The position numbers and the translations under genes are program-made. From positions 1 to 32,096 of the forward strand of contig MSJH02000091.1 of NCBI GenBank assembly GCA_001931875.2: a stretch of 32,096 nucleotides of DNA, given 5' to 3'. Positions 11,001 through 21,919 of the stretch are shown here, piece after piece. Each line of letters starts with the position of its first letter. The stretch's first letter is position 1. The stretch is from Byssochlamys sp. IMV 00236 (lineage: Eukaryota > Ascomycota > Eurotiomycetes > Eurotiales > Thermoascaceae). The notes beneath the pieces were generated by a model. The model made no database searches. It was not told the origin of the DNA and was given only the letters and a program-made list of their open reading frames with translations.

Positions 11001-12374
11001 TTTTGCGACCGAGCATGCCTCGAATGGCTGATTGGAGCTGAGTGATCATGCTGATGAATTGGGGTGACTGGAAGGTACGTATTTTTCGTTCGTTTGCCTT
11101 TCGAGCAGACCATGCGCGTATGATTGACTGACACTTGATTGCTTTATCAATATTAGCTTGGATCAACCAGTACTGCTCTCCTAATGGGGGATGTTTAGGT
11201 TTTAGAGAATAATTAAAAGTATGCTTCTTGTACCTTCTTCAGCATAGACTTCAAAAGGAGAATCTACGTCTGATTCTTCTTCTTCTTCAATAATAAGTTC
11301 AGGTGTTTTCAGAATGAGAGGAACCTCAGAGTCAATCTGCAGGTATTGGTTGAAATCATCATCCTCATCACTTTCATTCAACTCTCGACGCAGCGAGTGG
11401 CCTACGTTCATAAAGTTTGGCATAGGAACACCTGCCATGTCCAGATGACGCTGTGTTGTACTGAGTTCTTCATCTGCATAAACGCATGTGTTAGCAACAG
11501 GTACAATTGAAAATAGAATAACCTACTAGTGAATTGAAGTTGTCCTAACAAATTCTTGATGTTAGGTGCCAGGTTACGTCTTGATAGTAAATGACTACAT
11601 AAAGCATACTGTTTAATTGACCCCCTTTAGTTAATACTGCTATTATACCTGAGCGCATGGATACAGTAAATTACTTTGGGAATGTTCTTTTTCTCATAGA
11701 GATCAGTTAGTTCAAACCAAAAGATTTGTGGTAACTTTATAATCTTTAATGCATCAAAGAAATAGTTGATATTGTCAGAATGACGGAACTGAAGTTTAGA
11801 GTCCTTTTGGATAATCATGTTAGGTTGACATATTCCTCTTTAAGTTTTTTGATTACCTGAAATATTTTACGAGCAGTGCCTGGTGCAAACCAATTGGCTA
11901 ACTTGGCTAATATGATACCATTTCTCATAGTCTCTTCTAGTTTAATAATTGGATCGATTTCATCTTGCAAACAATTCTCGATCCATCTATATGAATATGA
12001 GCAAAGAGAGGGAGGACAATGGGTATGTGGTTTACTCTTTAGCTTCACCAATATGACAAAGGTATTCATATGCTAATAAGTTATTTCGTTGCTTATCCAT
12101 CCATTGACTTGTGTGAATCTTGTCATCTTTCTGAAGTCGAATACGGCCTAAACAAGTTGTAATTAGTTCTCAATCGTTTACAAATGTTTATAGAAAGGAG
12201 GGGGAAACCTTGCATTCCTATATTGATCTATATTAGACAATGATTATTCAGCATTGTTATTTTGTTACCAATCACGTCTTTTGCATCTTCTGTGATAGTA
12301 GGTATATGAAGATCCAAAAGACCATTTTTACCAGCCATGTTTGATAATCTGTTAAGAGGAGTAGAGTGCGACAT
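8030..12374 (-). CDS. RNG2: IQGAP/Rng2-type cytokinesis scaffold (CH, IQ, RasGAP-like, RasGAP_C)
   Basis: Thirteen exons on the minus strand: 12374-12269, 12147-12036, 11986-11857, 11803-11649, 11594-11527, 11473-11234, 11180-10264, 10222-9681, 9631-9565, 9504-9381, 9327-8808, 8755-8093, 8042-8030. All introns are GT-AG, 41 to 121 bp. The product is 1218 residues. A calponin-homology domain covers about 45-165 (LAYEYLCHIGEAKEWIE, KLQFRHSDNI, IPKVIYCIHAL). An acidic linker (DESDEDDDF-like) follows, then four degenerate IQ motifs at about 280-400. The RasGAP-related domain lies at about 520-820 (MRGNYTFMKLVVQTNRGA, YYRYLNPAI). The RasGAP_C domain is C-terminal and ends NLLIYLVNKKFYA. IQGAPs bind actin, calmodulin or myosin light chains and Rho-type GTPases, and build the contractile ring. 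The last exon is only 13 nt. Ignoring it would end the protein at NKK and lose the conserved FY. Confidence 0.93.
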
Positions 12375-12685
12375 TGATTGTAATTAAAAAAAAAGAAGAG
12401 AGAAATAAGATCAAATACCAAACTCTATATATGAATGCTTGGAACAGTTCAAAATGAACTGCTACATGATGTAAAAAGAAAGAGCAGATCCCGTTTTAGT
12501 AACCCCCCCCCCTCTTGTTTACTAAAGCGCACAGACAGTTTATAAAAGCAAAGTTATTTCTTTTTTTATCAAATGATTGCATGAATAGAATAAAATATGT
12601 CTTTTTTTTTTTTATAAAATCCCCTTTTTTTATATAGAAAAGAAAAACTACAATTTACAAAAAACATTATCCCTTATAGTAATAT
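12375..12685. other. short intergenic region upstream of the IQGAP gene
   Basis: 311 bp between two minus-strand genes. It contains a C-rich run at about 12503-12512, several A/T homopolymers and the 3' flank of the PP2A-A gene. It should hold the PP2A-A poly(A) signal and the IQGAP promoter. No gene is seen. Confidence 0.5.
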
Positions 12686-15005
12686 TTAAGCTATAATCCC
12701 AATGAGCATGAATTTTGTTAAAAGTTAAGTATATTTACCGGTACTTTCCAAAGCTCTTGTAGCAAAGAACCTGACATCACCATCTTGATCTGTGCAAAGT
12801 TTTTCAAGAGTGGGCTTAACAGAGCTGTTGACAAGTTCACCCGTGTTAGGGTCTTTCTTTAATAATGGTATCAAGCTTTCCAAAGATTTAGCGACGTTGA
12901 ATCGAATGTTTGGAATAGGATCTTTTGACATGTTGATGATTGTAGGAAGAATAGAATCTTTCACCATCACAGGTGTTAGAGCCTCGGCCATTGTCTATTT
13001 GATATAAGTTGAATGTACAATCCTCAATGGTCACAACTTACTGTTAATGCAAAAATAGTAGTCATTCTGTGCAAGTAGTTTTCGTCAGTTGTCATCTTCA
13101 TGACTTCAGGAATAATAGCCTTCTTAGCCCATTCAGCACCAAACACTTCAGTCAATTTCATCAAGTTGATAGTGGCAGCTTCACGAATAGAAAACACGAG
13201 ATCACGGAGCCAAGACATGCATAATTCCAAAAGCTTTTCTTCAAAGAATTTCGATCCAAATTGCTTAGCTAAAAGTGGAATATACTCGATAATAGCAAGA
13301 CGGATACGCCATTGCTTATCTTCTGATAACTCAACAATAGCTGGGAGTAGTGCTTGTGATACTCTTTCGATGCCAATTGCTAAAATATGTTTAATATATC
13401 CTGTCCTTTTCTACTTTGTTTTCTTACCTTTATTGATCGTTTCCAAGTTGGAAATGACATTCAAACGAACATCAGGGAATTCATCTGTGAGCTGTTGCAA
13501 AAACAGTGGTAGTAAATATTGCATGGTTCTATATAGACGAGTTAGTGTCATACATTCATCTGGTCATACACCACTTACGCGTCTTGTCCTATGATGGGTG
13601 CCAATCCACTGATATCCTTTGCAAGGGCTGCACGAGCATGCTGATTTTCATCAGTCACTAGCAATTTGACACAAGGTAAAAGCTCAGAAAGGATAACTTC
13701 ATTGTCTACCAATTTTGCATAGCCAGGGATTTGACTAGCTGCTGCTGTTCTCACTTCGCCTTCGGTATCTTTCAACATATTCACAAAGGCTTCTGTAAAG
13801 TGTTCTCGTACAATATCTTGTCCAAAGGCATTGGCAAGCTACAAAAGTCAAAACCATATCTAGATATTTTGATTGCGTTTACCTCCACATATTTAGAAGC
13901 GACCATGTATCTCACTCTCCATGCTTTATCAGTTGATAAAGTTGCAAATGCAGGCAATAATAATTCTTTTCTTTCCCCTTCGTTGACTCGCTTGGCAAGG
14001 GCGGCAAGTACTTCAACTGTCAGTAAACGGACTGAATCTTGGTCGTCCTGAGATAATTTCTGAAACAGTGGGATGACAGTCGAGAGAACGTCTTCATCCG
14101 ACATTTGTCGAACAAGTTCCTACACATGTAGTAATTTAGAGCATAAACTACACAAGCTGTTTTTTTTAAAAAAAAAAATCACGTACAACAAGGGCCTTGG
14201 AGGCTGCTCTTCTGACCATTGGGCTGTCATCTGATGCTAATTGTGCAAATAGTCTAATATATTGTAGTTAGAAAACAATGCAGAATAAATGATCAAGTAT
14301 ACCCTTTTAGTTCAGTTTGCACGTCAGGGTCACCCCGTTTATAGACCACAGCATATAAACCAGTAGCTGAAGTTCTACTGGTGAACCATTCACCACTACT
14401 GAGTCTTTTTACAAGTGGTAAAAAGTGCTGTTGAAGATGTTGTTGGGGCAAGATGTCAGCAATAGAACAAAGGGAAACAACTGCCTAAGTTATTTCCCAA
14501 ACAAGAAATGTTTAGTGAAAGGAAACAAGAGGGATAGTTTCAAGTACCTTATCTCTAACAGAGGCTTCTTCGACAGCAGCAATGTTTTCTAAGGGAGGTA
14601 AAAGACAATTGGCATATTCACTACCTCCAACAGCATCTACCAAGTTTCCAAGTCCTTCAGCTAAAGCTAATAATACTTCATCCTCATCATCAAGAGACTC
14701 TATTATAATAAACACGTGTTTTTTTGAGTTATTGTTTACTCACAATATATGATGTTACCTTGAAGGAAAGGTATAAGCTCGTCTCTGGTTCTGTCAGCAC
14801 CAAGAGCATTAGCAATTACACTTAATTTTTTAATAGAATTAAGTCTAAAAGTGACATCTTCGTTTTTAAGGTCGTCAATTAAAGAAGCAATAGTAGTTAT
14901 TTCATTAGGAGGATCTTCGTCCATGAATTCAGTTGTTGGTACATTAACATTTGTGTCAATTTCCATGTCTGTGGTGGTAGCCGTGTTATTATCATTCGAT
15001 GCCAT
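12686..15005 (-). CDS. TPD3: PP2A scaffold subunit A (PR65/Tpd3), HEAT repeats
   Basis: Ten exons on the minus strand: 15005-14759, 14699-14548, 14484-14303, 14253-14187, 14119-13883, 13838-13579, 13528-13428, 13379-13042, 12994-12739, 12690-12686. The introns are 44 to 67 bp, all GT-AG. The product is 614 residues (human PR65 is 589, yeast Tpd3 635). About 45 acidic, disordered residues precede HEAT repeats that run to the end. Recognisable stretches include [71 protein letters not shown] and [10 protein letters not shown]. The protein is the platform holding catalytic C and regulatory B subunits of protein phosphatase 2A. The final exon may be only 5 nt, giving a C-terminus ESTA. Reading through that intron instead gives ESTGKYT and a stop at 12725. 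Either way the fold is complete. Confidence 0.95.
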
Positions 15006-15139
15006 TATTTCTATATATTCTCTCTCTTTTATTTCTCTCTTTGAAAAATAGGTGAAGAAAATATAAAAGAATTAACAATGACGTGTGCAAAAAATTGCTT
15101 TTTCGTGAGCGTAAAAAAGCATTCTGAAAAAGTGTTCTA

Positions 15140-15183
15140 GCCAATCATTGTGCAAGTTTTGGTGCTAATTGGCCAATCATTGT
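15140..15183. promoter_or_regulatory. duplicated CCAAT element upstream of the PP2A-A gene
   Basis: The 12-mer GCCAATCATTGT occurs exactly twice, at 15140-15151 and 15172-15183, 32 bp apart (about three helical turns). The second copy sits in the palindrome ATTGGCCAAT. The elements lie 135-180 bp upstream of the minus-strand start at 15005, a usual place for CCAAT-binding complex (HAP/CBF) sites. Binding is inferred from the motif alone. Confidence 0.55.
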
Positions 15184-15281
15184 TAGGGCACTTTTAAAAA
15201 TATATTCTCTTGGTAACACACCTTCCATTTGGCTTGTTACATCCAAAAGCTTTATTATTATTATTAATTTAAATTATATGG

Positions 15282-15864
15282 TTAGGACGAAAGAAGAGTG
15301 GGAGTAGCCAGTAATTGAGAATCACTACTAGAGGCATATATACCTGAGTGACCATACGCCTTCCAAGAAGAATGCTTTTGTGTCCAGTTTGAGTCATGTA
15401 ATTTATGACGCATTGAATAACGAAGGTTAAATATATCACTAGCGTGTTTAGAGTGTACTCTCTTATTCTAAAGATATGTAAATGAGCTCATATGGCAATA
15501 TGTATACTATCATACTCACAGACGCGACTCTGTTAGCTTGGATGTATTCAGGAGATTCTGATACAGTCCACTCTTCTACTTCTACTACCTTTATCAATCC
15601 TTTTTTAGTCTATATGTATTTACTCTACATCCATAAAATCACCTTATCTCCAATGTGCATCTTGCCTCTAGCAGGTGTTTCAACAGGTGAAGCAAAGGTA
15701 GTAGTGGCCATAGAATCCGAATATAGATCAGATTTCGCAGGTTGATATTGATCTTTGGCATGCTTGTCATTGAGCATATTCATGATGCCTCTTCTATCAT
15801 GTCTGGCAACATGTGCACAAGTGAAGGTAGCAACTAAAAGTAAAGAAAAGATAGATTTGAGCAT
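15282..15864 (-). CDS. small secreted protein of unknown function, three exons
   Basis: Reconstructed from exons 15864-15643, 15588-15520 and 15467-15282, with introns of 54 and 52 bp. The second has a strong GTGAGT donor and a TTTAG acceptor. All junctions are phase 0 and the product is 158 residues. The N-terminus MLKSIFSLLLVATFTCA is a clear signal peptide, with likely cleavage after Ala17. Then come a basic HVARHDRR, a Ser/Thr/Pro stretch, GKMHIGDK, the acidic exon-2 segment VVEVEEWTVSES, and a His/Lys/Ser-rich end. There are no mature cysteines, no transmembrane segment and no GPI signal. I do not recognise a family. An in-frame ATG at 15924 would add a Leu/Ser-rich extension, and the GA/CT-rich DNA there looks like leader. 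The first intron uses an AAG acceptor and is the least certain border. A 33-bp alternative is unlikely on length. It could be a cell-wall or effector-like protein, but that is speculation. Confidence 0.6.
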
Positions 15865-16262
15865 TGAAAAAGAAAGAGAGAGAGAGTGGAGAGAGGAGAG
15901 AGAGAAAAGAATTTTAAAAAGCACCTATTGATTGTGCCTGAATGCCTATCAAGCGTTGATATTGATTGGGTAGTTCTATTTGTAGATCTTGTGCTATTAC
16001 CACTTACCAGGTTCTTTTGCGTTCTTTCTTCAACTTTGACCAAAGTCGTTCTTATATCACACACTCTTTTTCTTATATTTGAATTTGGTACAAGAACAAG
16101 AATATATACGCCTTGTGAAACTTTTATATCAATTTCATCCAATTCTTATAAAAACCATATATTTCATTAGTTAAATTACAACTTTATTCTTGACTTTTTA
16201 TCAAAGTAGAAACTTTATGTACATCAATCTCTCCATTCAAGTATAATACTAATTATATAACC

Positions 16263-16352
16263 TTACAGACAAGCCAAACGAGAAAGATGATCCATTTCAA
16301 GATTTAGACGACCTAAGGTGTTTTCTGTGACTACAGCGGCATAATGACTCAT
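16263..16352 (-). CDS. candidate 29-residue small protein
   Basis: An ATG-to-TAA frame encoding MSHYAAVVTENT followed by LGRLNLEMDHLSRLACL. Its composition (Leu, Arg, Glu, Asp, Ala, with little Lys/Asn/Ile/Phe) is unlike the AT-driven chance frames around it, and the DNA is locally richer in GC. The second half could form an amphipathic helix. There is no upstream in-frame extension with a start. It could be a short peptide gene, an exon of something undetected, or chance, since frames of 30 codons are common. No function is proposed. Confidence 0.25.
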   Translation of the reverse strand: MSHYAAVVTENTLGRLNLEMDHLSRLACL

Positions 16353-16963
16353 GTTTCACAAATACAAAAAGAAAGCCAAGCAAAGGAACAAGTTTAGTGC
16401 TTTTAAAATTCTGCGTGCAAGTTTATTTAAAAAAGTTTTACATGACTTTTTAGATATTCTCCTCTTTGAAACCTAGACAGGTTACGTAAATAAAAGTTCA
16501 AGGGTGAGCAGTTTGACTGATTTGGTTTAGCTTCATTTTTGATCCAATAATGGCAATTGACGCGATATATCTCAGCTGATGTAAAAAATGATATGATGGC
16601 TATTGCGCTGGAATTCTAACGCGCGACTAAACAGTGATAAGAATGGCTATACAGTACAGTTCTGTTTATTAAAAAACGAATTGGGAAGTAGCAGGGCAAT
16701 TATACAGTAGTACAATTTGACACGTCACTTTATACCATGGTTGACCTTATCTTGACTGGTTTGATAAACTATAAATGAAATCATACATGAATTATCTGTA
16801 AGTAAATTCATTCAAAATAGACTATTATTCTTTCAATTTCAACTCTGTAGCCTAGTCTCACCATTGATGTAAAATCTTAATAACTAAGCGCAACAAGTGT
16901 TTGTGATGTCATGGTTTTGTTTTTTTTTCCCTTTTAGTTCAGAAAAAAAAAAAAAGAAGACAC

Positions 16964-16971
16964 TATAAAAG
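16964..16971 (+). promoter_or_regulatory. TATA box of the transketolase gene
   Basis: TATAAAAG lies 66 bp before the start codon and is followed by a CT-rich tract (16972-17010), the usual core promoter layout of highly expressed fungal genes. Confidence 0.7.
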
Positions 16972-17029
16972 CTCTTCATTTCCTCTTTTTCTCTTTTATT
17001 TTCTTTGTTATTGTTTATATATATTAAAT

Positions 17030-19298
17030 ATGGTTTCTGATATCGATCAAAAGGCAATCAACACTATTCGTACATTGGCCGCTGATGTTGTTTTTAAAGC
17101 AGATTCTGGCCATCCTGGTGCTCCCATGGGTCTTGCTCCTATCGCTCATACCTTGTTCACCCAGTTCCTTCGCGCTAATCCCAAGAATCCTTACTTTATC
17201 AACAGAGACCGCTTCTTACTGTCAAATGGTCATGCCTGTGCCCTCCAATACATCCTTCTTCACTTCTTAGGATATAATCTTACCATGGAAGATTTAAAGC
17301 AATTCCGTCAAGTGGGTTCAAAGTAAGTTTATATTTATCACGCGGTGCATACAAAATACTTATATTTGGATAGGACACCCGGCCACCCTGAACGTATTGA
17401 TACAGAGGGTGTTGAAGTGACTACAGGCCCCTTAGGCCAAGGTATTTCTAATGCTGTTGGTATGGCTGCTGCCGAAGCTCACTTGGCAGCCACGTACAAC
17501 CGACCTGGTTACAACATTATTGACAACTACATCTATGTCATCCTTGGTGATGGTTGTCTTCAAGAAGGTGTCGCTTCTGAAGCTGCCTCATTAGCTGGAC
17601 ATTTGCAACTTGGTAAACTGATTGCCATATACGATGATAACCATATTACCATTGACGGTGACACCGATGTATCCTTTACCGAAGATGTTATCAAGCGATT
17701 TGAAGCTTATGGCTGGCACACCCAAGTAATCAACAATGGCGATACTGATATTGAAGACTTTAAGAAGGCTATTGTCGAAGCTCAAAAGGTCACTGATAAG
17801 CCTTCTCTGATCAAAGTAAGAACCACTATCGGTAGGTTGCACATAGTTTATGCGTCAGTCAACGCGTCATCATGTGCTAAATTTTCTTGCATTAGGTTAC
17901 GGTTCTTTGAATCAAGGTAAAGAAAAAGTTCATGGTTCTCCCCTTAAAGGTAAGCTTAAAGAAACACGTATATCGATTATGGGCTAAAATAAGTCATGTA
18001 GAGGACGATATTAAGCAACTCAAACAAAAATTTGGTTTCGACCCCGAAAAGACTTTCCAAGTTGACAATGATGTAAATATGAGCAAATTTAATTTCATTG
18101 GTCCCCCTTCTCTAATCCCTTGCTTTTTATACATTAGGTTTATGAACTCTATCACAAGCGTGCTCAACAAGGTGCTGAATATGAAAAGCAGTGGAATGAA
18201 CTGTTTGAAAAATACAAAAAGGAGTACCCCAAGGAAGCCAATGAACTCATTCGCCGCTTCAGCCAGAAATTACCTGACGGCTGGGAAAAAGTTCTTCCTC
18301 GTTTCAAGCCTTCCGATTCAGCAGCGGCAACACGCAAAATGTCAGAAACGGTTCTCAATGCCCTTGCAGACGCCATTCCTGAACTCCTAGGCGGTTCTGC
18401 CGACTTGACCGGTTCTAACTTGACACGCTGGAAAGACGCAGTTGACTTCCAACCTCCATCAACTGGCCTTGGTGATTACTCTGGACGCTATTTCCGATTT
18501 GGTGTACGTGAACATGGTATGTTTGCCTTCTTGAACGGTATGAGTGCCTATGGTGGCATCATTCCATTTGGTGGCACTTTCCTTAACTTCTTGACCTATG
18601 GCTGGGGTGCTGCTCGTCTCTCTGCCTTGTCCCATTGCCGTGTTATCTACGTGATGACACACGACTCCATCGGCCTTGGTGAAGACGGTCCTACCCACCA
18701 ACCTGTCGAAACCTTGGCTCTCACTCGTGCCACGCCCAACATGCTCACGCTTCGTCCTGCAGACGGCAATGAAGTCTCGGGCGCTTACTGGGTCGCCCTT
18801 CAAAATAAGGAGCGTCCTTCTGTATTGGCACTCTCTCGTCAAGGCTTGCCTCAGCTCGAGGGAAGTTCACCCGAGAGCGTTCACAAGGGTGGTTATGTAC
18901 TCCAGACGGACGACAAGCCTCAAGTCATTTTTGTCGCAACAGGTTCTGAAGTCACCATCGCTGTAGATGCACACAAAAAGTTGAAAGAACAGGGAATTCC
19001 CTCTCGTGTGGTCTCGATGCCTTGTACTGAATTGTTTGATGAACAACCCATTGAATATAAGAAACAGGTCATTCCTTCCGGAACTCCTGTGATCTCAATT
19101 GAAGCTCTTGGTACCTTTGGATGGGATCGCTACTCTCATGCTCATATTGGCTTGCATACATTTGGTACTTGTGGTAAAGTGGGTGATGTATACAAGCACT
19201 TTGGTATAACCTCAGAACATGCTGTTCAAAAGGCAAAAGATGTTATTGAACACTTTAAGAAACTTGGTCATGTTCCTGAGTTGAATGTTCAACTTTAA
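17030..19298 (+). CDS. TKL1: transketolase
   Basis: Five exons: 17030-17322, 17374-17831, 17896-17949, 18002-18072, 18138-19298. The introns are 51, 64, 52 and 65 bp, all GT-AG. The product is 678 residues, full length for the family. It transfers two-carbon ketol units between sugar phosphates in the non-oxidative pentose phosphate pathway, using thiamine diphosphate and Mg2+ or Ca2+, in the cytosol. Visible motifs are [14 protein letters not shown] (His28), [27 protein letters not shown], the cofactor motif starting GDGCLQEG and ending in DDN, and [19 protein letters not shown] across the exon 2-3 junction. In the pyrimidine domain are [24 protein letters not shown] and [15 protein letters not shown], and near the end [13 protein letters not shown] box and CT-rich leader suggest strong expression. 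AATAAA at 19319-19324 is the probable poly(A) signal. No key residue is missing. Confidence 0.97.
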
Positions 19299-19476
19299 AA
19301 AATTGTAAATATTCAAGAAATAAATGTGTAAAATTTGACATTTTATTAAAAAAAGATATAAAGGGGAGTGGGGGATAAAATTATGTATTATGTGTGCTTT
19401 ATTTTTTCTTCTTCAAAAAACAAAGAGAGATAATTTTCATGAGAATGGGGAGGAAAAGATATAAAAAGGTATGAGT

Positions 19477-21131
19477 TTATCGACATTGCCATAATTTAAT
19501 TGTTTGATCAACACTTCCTGTTGCAACAACTGGGCTCGTATTACAATGGCTACACATATTATAAGTAACATTGTGTTTTAATCTTGTTGGTACTTACGCT
19601 ATACAGGTGACAAAATGTGAATGAGCATCTATAGTCTTTGCGCATCGTCCTGTCTTCAAATCCCATATCTTGATCGTTTTATCGTCTGAAGCACTTAGTA
19701 AATATTTTCCATTTGGATGTATAACTAGTCCTCTAACCCAGTTATCGTGTCCTACCTAATATGTAATGTAAGAACTGAGTGGTTACCTACTAGAGTATGT
19801 CACTTACTAGCGTATGCAGCAATTGTCCATTTGAATTCCATAGTTTGATTGTTTTATCTCTTGATCCGGTGATGATAAACTGACCTGGTAATGGGTCCTT
19901 GGCTGCTTTATTCTATTTTGTACCCTATTTAGAGGATATGTTTAAAATACTTATATATAGGCTAATTACCTCATCGCCAATTAATTCTTGTATATATTGA
20001 TATGAGTTGGTAGGTGCAAAAATAGCGCATTCTAATACATGCTCATGCCCTCTAAATTCCATCTTTGACTCTCCTGTTTGAATATCCCAAAGTCTGGCAG
20101 TCTATCAAAGAGAGTAAGATCACATCTTTTTAAATATTTCTCTCTCTCTCTCTACCTGATCATTGGATGCCGTCAATAGGTATCTGCCATCATCACTAGG
20201 CACAACTGATCTCACCCAATCTAAATGTCCTGTCAGTGTCTTTGTACAGTAACTAAAAACAGGTTAATGAATGATTGATTAGATATGTTGCTATAGTTAC
20301 CCTGACGAAGCATCCCATAGTTTGATCGTTCTATCACGAGAAGAAGATACAATAATATCTCCTGAGGGTAAATAAGCAACAGAAGAGACGCTATGGTCAT
20401 GTCCGTGTAGCGTTTTAATGCATTTATAGTCACTATTGACATCCCACACTTTAATCGTAAGATCAGCTGAACAAGAAACTAATAGAATGTACATAAGCAA
20501 ACAGAAAATACTAAAGTTGTCATAAACTTGCCTAAATAGTTCCCCTTGGGATCAAAGGCAATCTTTTGTACAGATTTCGTATGCCCTTTCAGAGTACGTT
20601 CGAATTCTCCTGTCTCAAAGTCCCAAATTTTAATAGTGGTGTCTTCAGAAGACGAAGCAAGTATCTGATAAACTGGGTGAAAGACAACGCAAGTAATAGG
20701 GCTCCTGTGACCCGTCATACTTTGCTTTTCAGGTGGGCGAGGTATCCAATCGGTTGAGCTGGTTTGCTTTCGAACGGGTGCGTTATTTATTTCTTCCTGT
20801 AGCTGTGCTGACTTGGTCTCCAACTCCATAATCTGACTAGTGTTAATATCAGATAGTGTTTGTTATATTTTTACCTTTTTTTGTAAACGAATAACAGACG
20901 TCCACTTCTTTTCTAGCAGACCAGCATACTTTTGCTTTGGGTCAGGAACAAAGTCTTCATTATGTGTTTCAGATTTCAAAGTCATGAATGATTCTGTAAA
21001 TCCACTCGAATTAAGATAATCTAAAATTGCTTTATGCCTTTTTGTATATAAATGAGTCCTATTGTATATGCATTCATAGTCTATATCATTTACAATTCAT
21101 CTTTCTGACGATCAGAAAGGATACTATTCAT
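19477..21131 (-). CDS. PAC1: Pac1/LIS1/NudF dynein regulator (LisH, coiled coil, WD40)
   Basis: Nine exons on the minus strand: 21131-21094, 21037-20875, 20832-20532, 20478-20301, 20252-20156, 20101-19970, 19912-19808, 19755-19598, 19549-19477. The product is 414 residues, matching the family (about 410). The N-terminal LisH motif (about 6-39) includes [21 protein letters not shown] short coiled coil follows ([19 protein letters not shown]), then [20 protein letters not shown] opens a seven-bladed WD40 propeller. Its blades carry [53 protein letters not shown] and, at the end, [15 protein letters not shown]1 proteins bind the dynein motor domain and act in nuclear migration along hyphae. Intron 3 (20531-20479) starts with GC rather than GT; no GT donor keeps the frame. 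Intron 5 has a GA repeat directly after its GT. All other borders are GT-AG. Confidence 0.95.
20479..20531 (-). other. GC-AG intron in the Pac1/LIS1 gene
   Basis: The donor reads G followed by GCAAGT and the 53-bp intron ends TATTAG. Splicing here joins NYL to [13 protein letters not shown], the conserved WD repeat. Moving to the GT four bases further in causes a stop within a few codons. Confidence 0.85.
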
Positions 21132-21919
21132 GGCTTTCTTTAACTAAATATTCTAAAGAGGGAAGAAAGGGAAAGAAAAAGAAAGAAAGTGTACACAAGG
21201 AAAAAATTAAAAAAAGAAGGCTTTGAATTTTATCTATCTCTATATTTCTCTCTCTTTCCCCCTTTCTTTTTCTATGGCTTGTAAAGAAAGAAACATTCAT
21301 GAGCCACACTTGTACACTAATACAAATGTATATGTATGTATTTATATGCGTATATGTTACTTGGTTACAGATTATAGAGAAGATGGTCGATTGTCAAATG
21401 AGGTTAAAACGCATTATAAGAAAAAAGCGTTTACGTTATTCAAATGACTTTATTCTTTTCTTCCCTTCTCTTTCCCCTTAATTAAAAGTTCTAAAGTAAG
21501 CCGCCGTATGAATATAAAAGACAACCAACTAGTGACATAAAGAAGCTCTTTTAAAGTCAAAGATATTGTGCAGGTTCACTTGGCGGACTTGAAAAGGTTT
21601 GAGCTATGGATTGCCGTCGATCAAGAACCGCTAAACAGCTTTATGCGAGCTATGGTACAGACATTTAGGAAACAGATCCAATAAACCCGTTATAAGCAAG
21701 TATTAGTCCAAAAGTACTTCCTCCCTTGACTGAACCTATAAGCCAAAATTGAATGAAGGCAGCGTCCCAAGTTCAATACTTTGGAGTCTTGTTGAACTAG
21801 TTTGAGATTATATCGTATCTCAAAAAAAAAAAAAAAATGCATAAAGAGGGAAAAAAAAAAATTCATTATGAAATACAAGTGTATATTTATAGATAAAAAG
21901 ATGTATAAATGAAGACTTT
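21132..21919. other. intergenic region between Pac1/LIS1 and the Hsp70-like gene
   Basis: 788 bp with no supported gene. Purine- and pyrimidine-rich tracts at 21150-21270 flank the Pac1 start. A perfect 8-bp inverted repeat, TTTGAGAT with complement ATCTCAAA (21802-21825), is followed by a run of 15 A. In the transcript of the Hsp70-like gene (minus strand) it lies about 100 bp past the stop and could be part of the 3' end region. Short open frames here are F/K-rich and look like chance. Confidence 0.45.

Larger units (their letters stand above)
15865..17029. other. divergent intergenic region: secreted-protein and transketolase promoters
   Basis: The divergent promoters of the secreted-protein gene (minus) and transketolase (plus) share this 1.2 kb. 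At 15866-15909 a GA-rich tract, pyrimidine-rich in the minus transcript, abuts the secreted-protein start. A 29-codon open frame lies at 16263-16352 on the minus strand. A TATA box and CT-rich initiator region precede transketolase. Several A/T homopolymers occur at about 16921-16957. No tRNA was found. Confidence 0.5.

Noticed and set aside
12503..12512. C-run as a telomere-like or G-quadruplex element
   Set aside because: A single homopolymer, no repeated G/C tracts, so no quadruplex or telomere pattern.
15482..15745. 87-codon plus-strand frame with a Tyr/Leu-rich stretch
   Set aside because: It is antisense to the spliced secreted-protein gene, which has a signal peptide and good splice sites.
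18459..18842. 127-codon minus-strand frame opposite transketolase
   Set aside because: Antisense shadow of a highly biased coding exon; no motif.
21802..21840. Hairpin followed by an A run, like a bacterial terminator
   Set aside because: The genome is eukaryotic and the hairpin is only 8 bp; at most a 3'-end processing element for the minus-strand gene.
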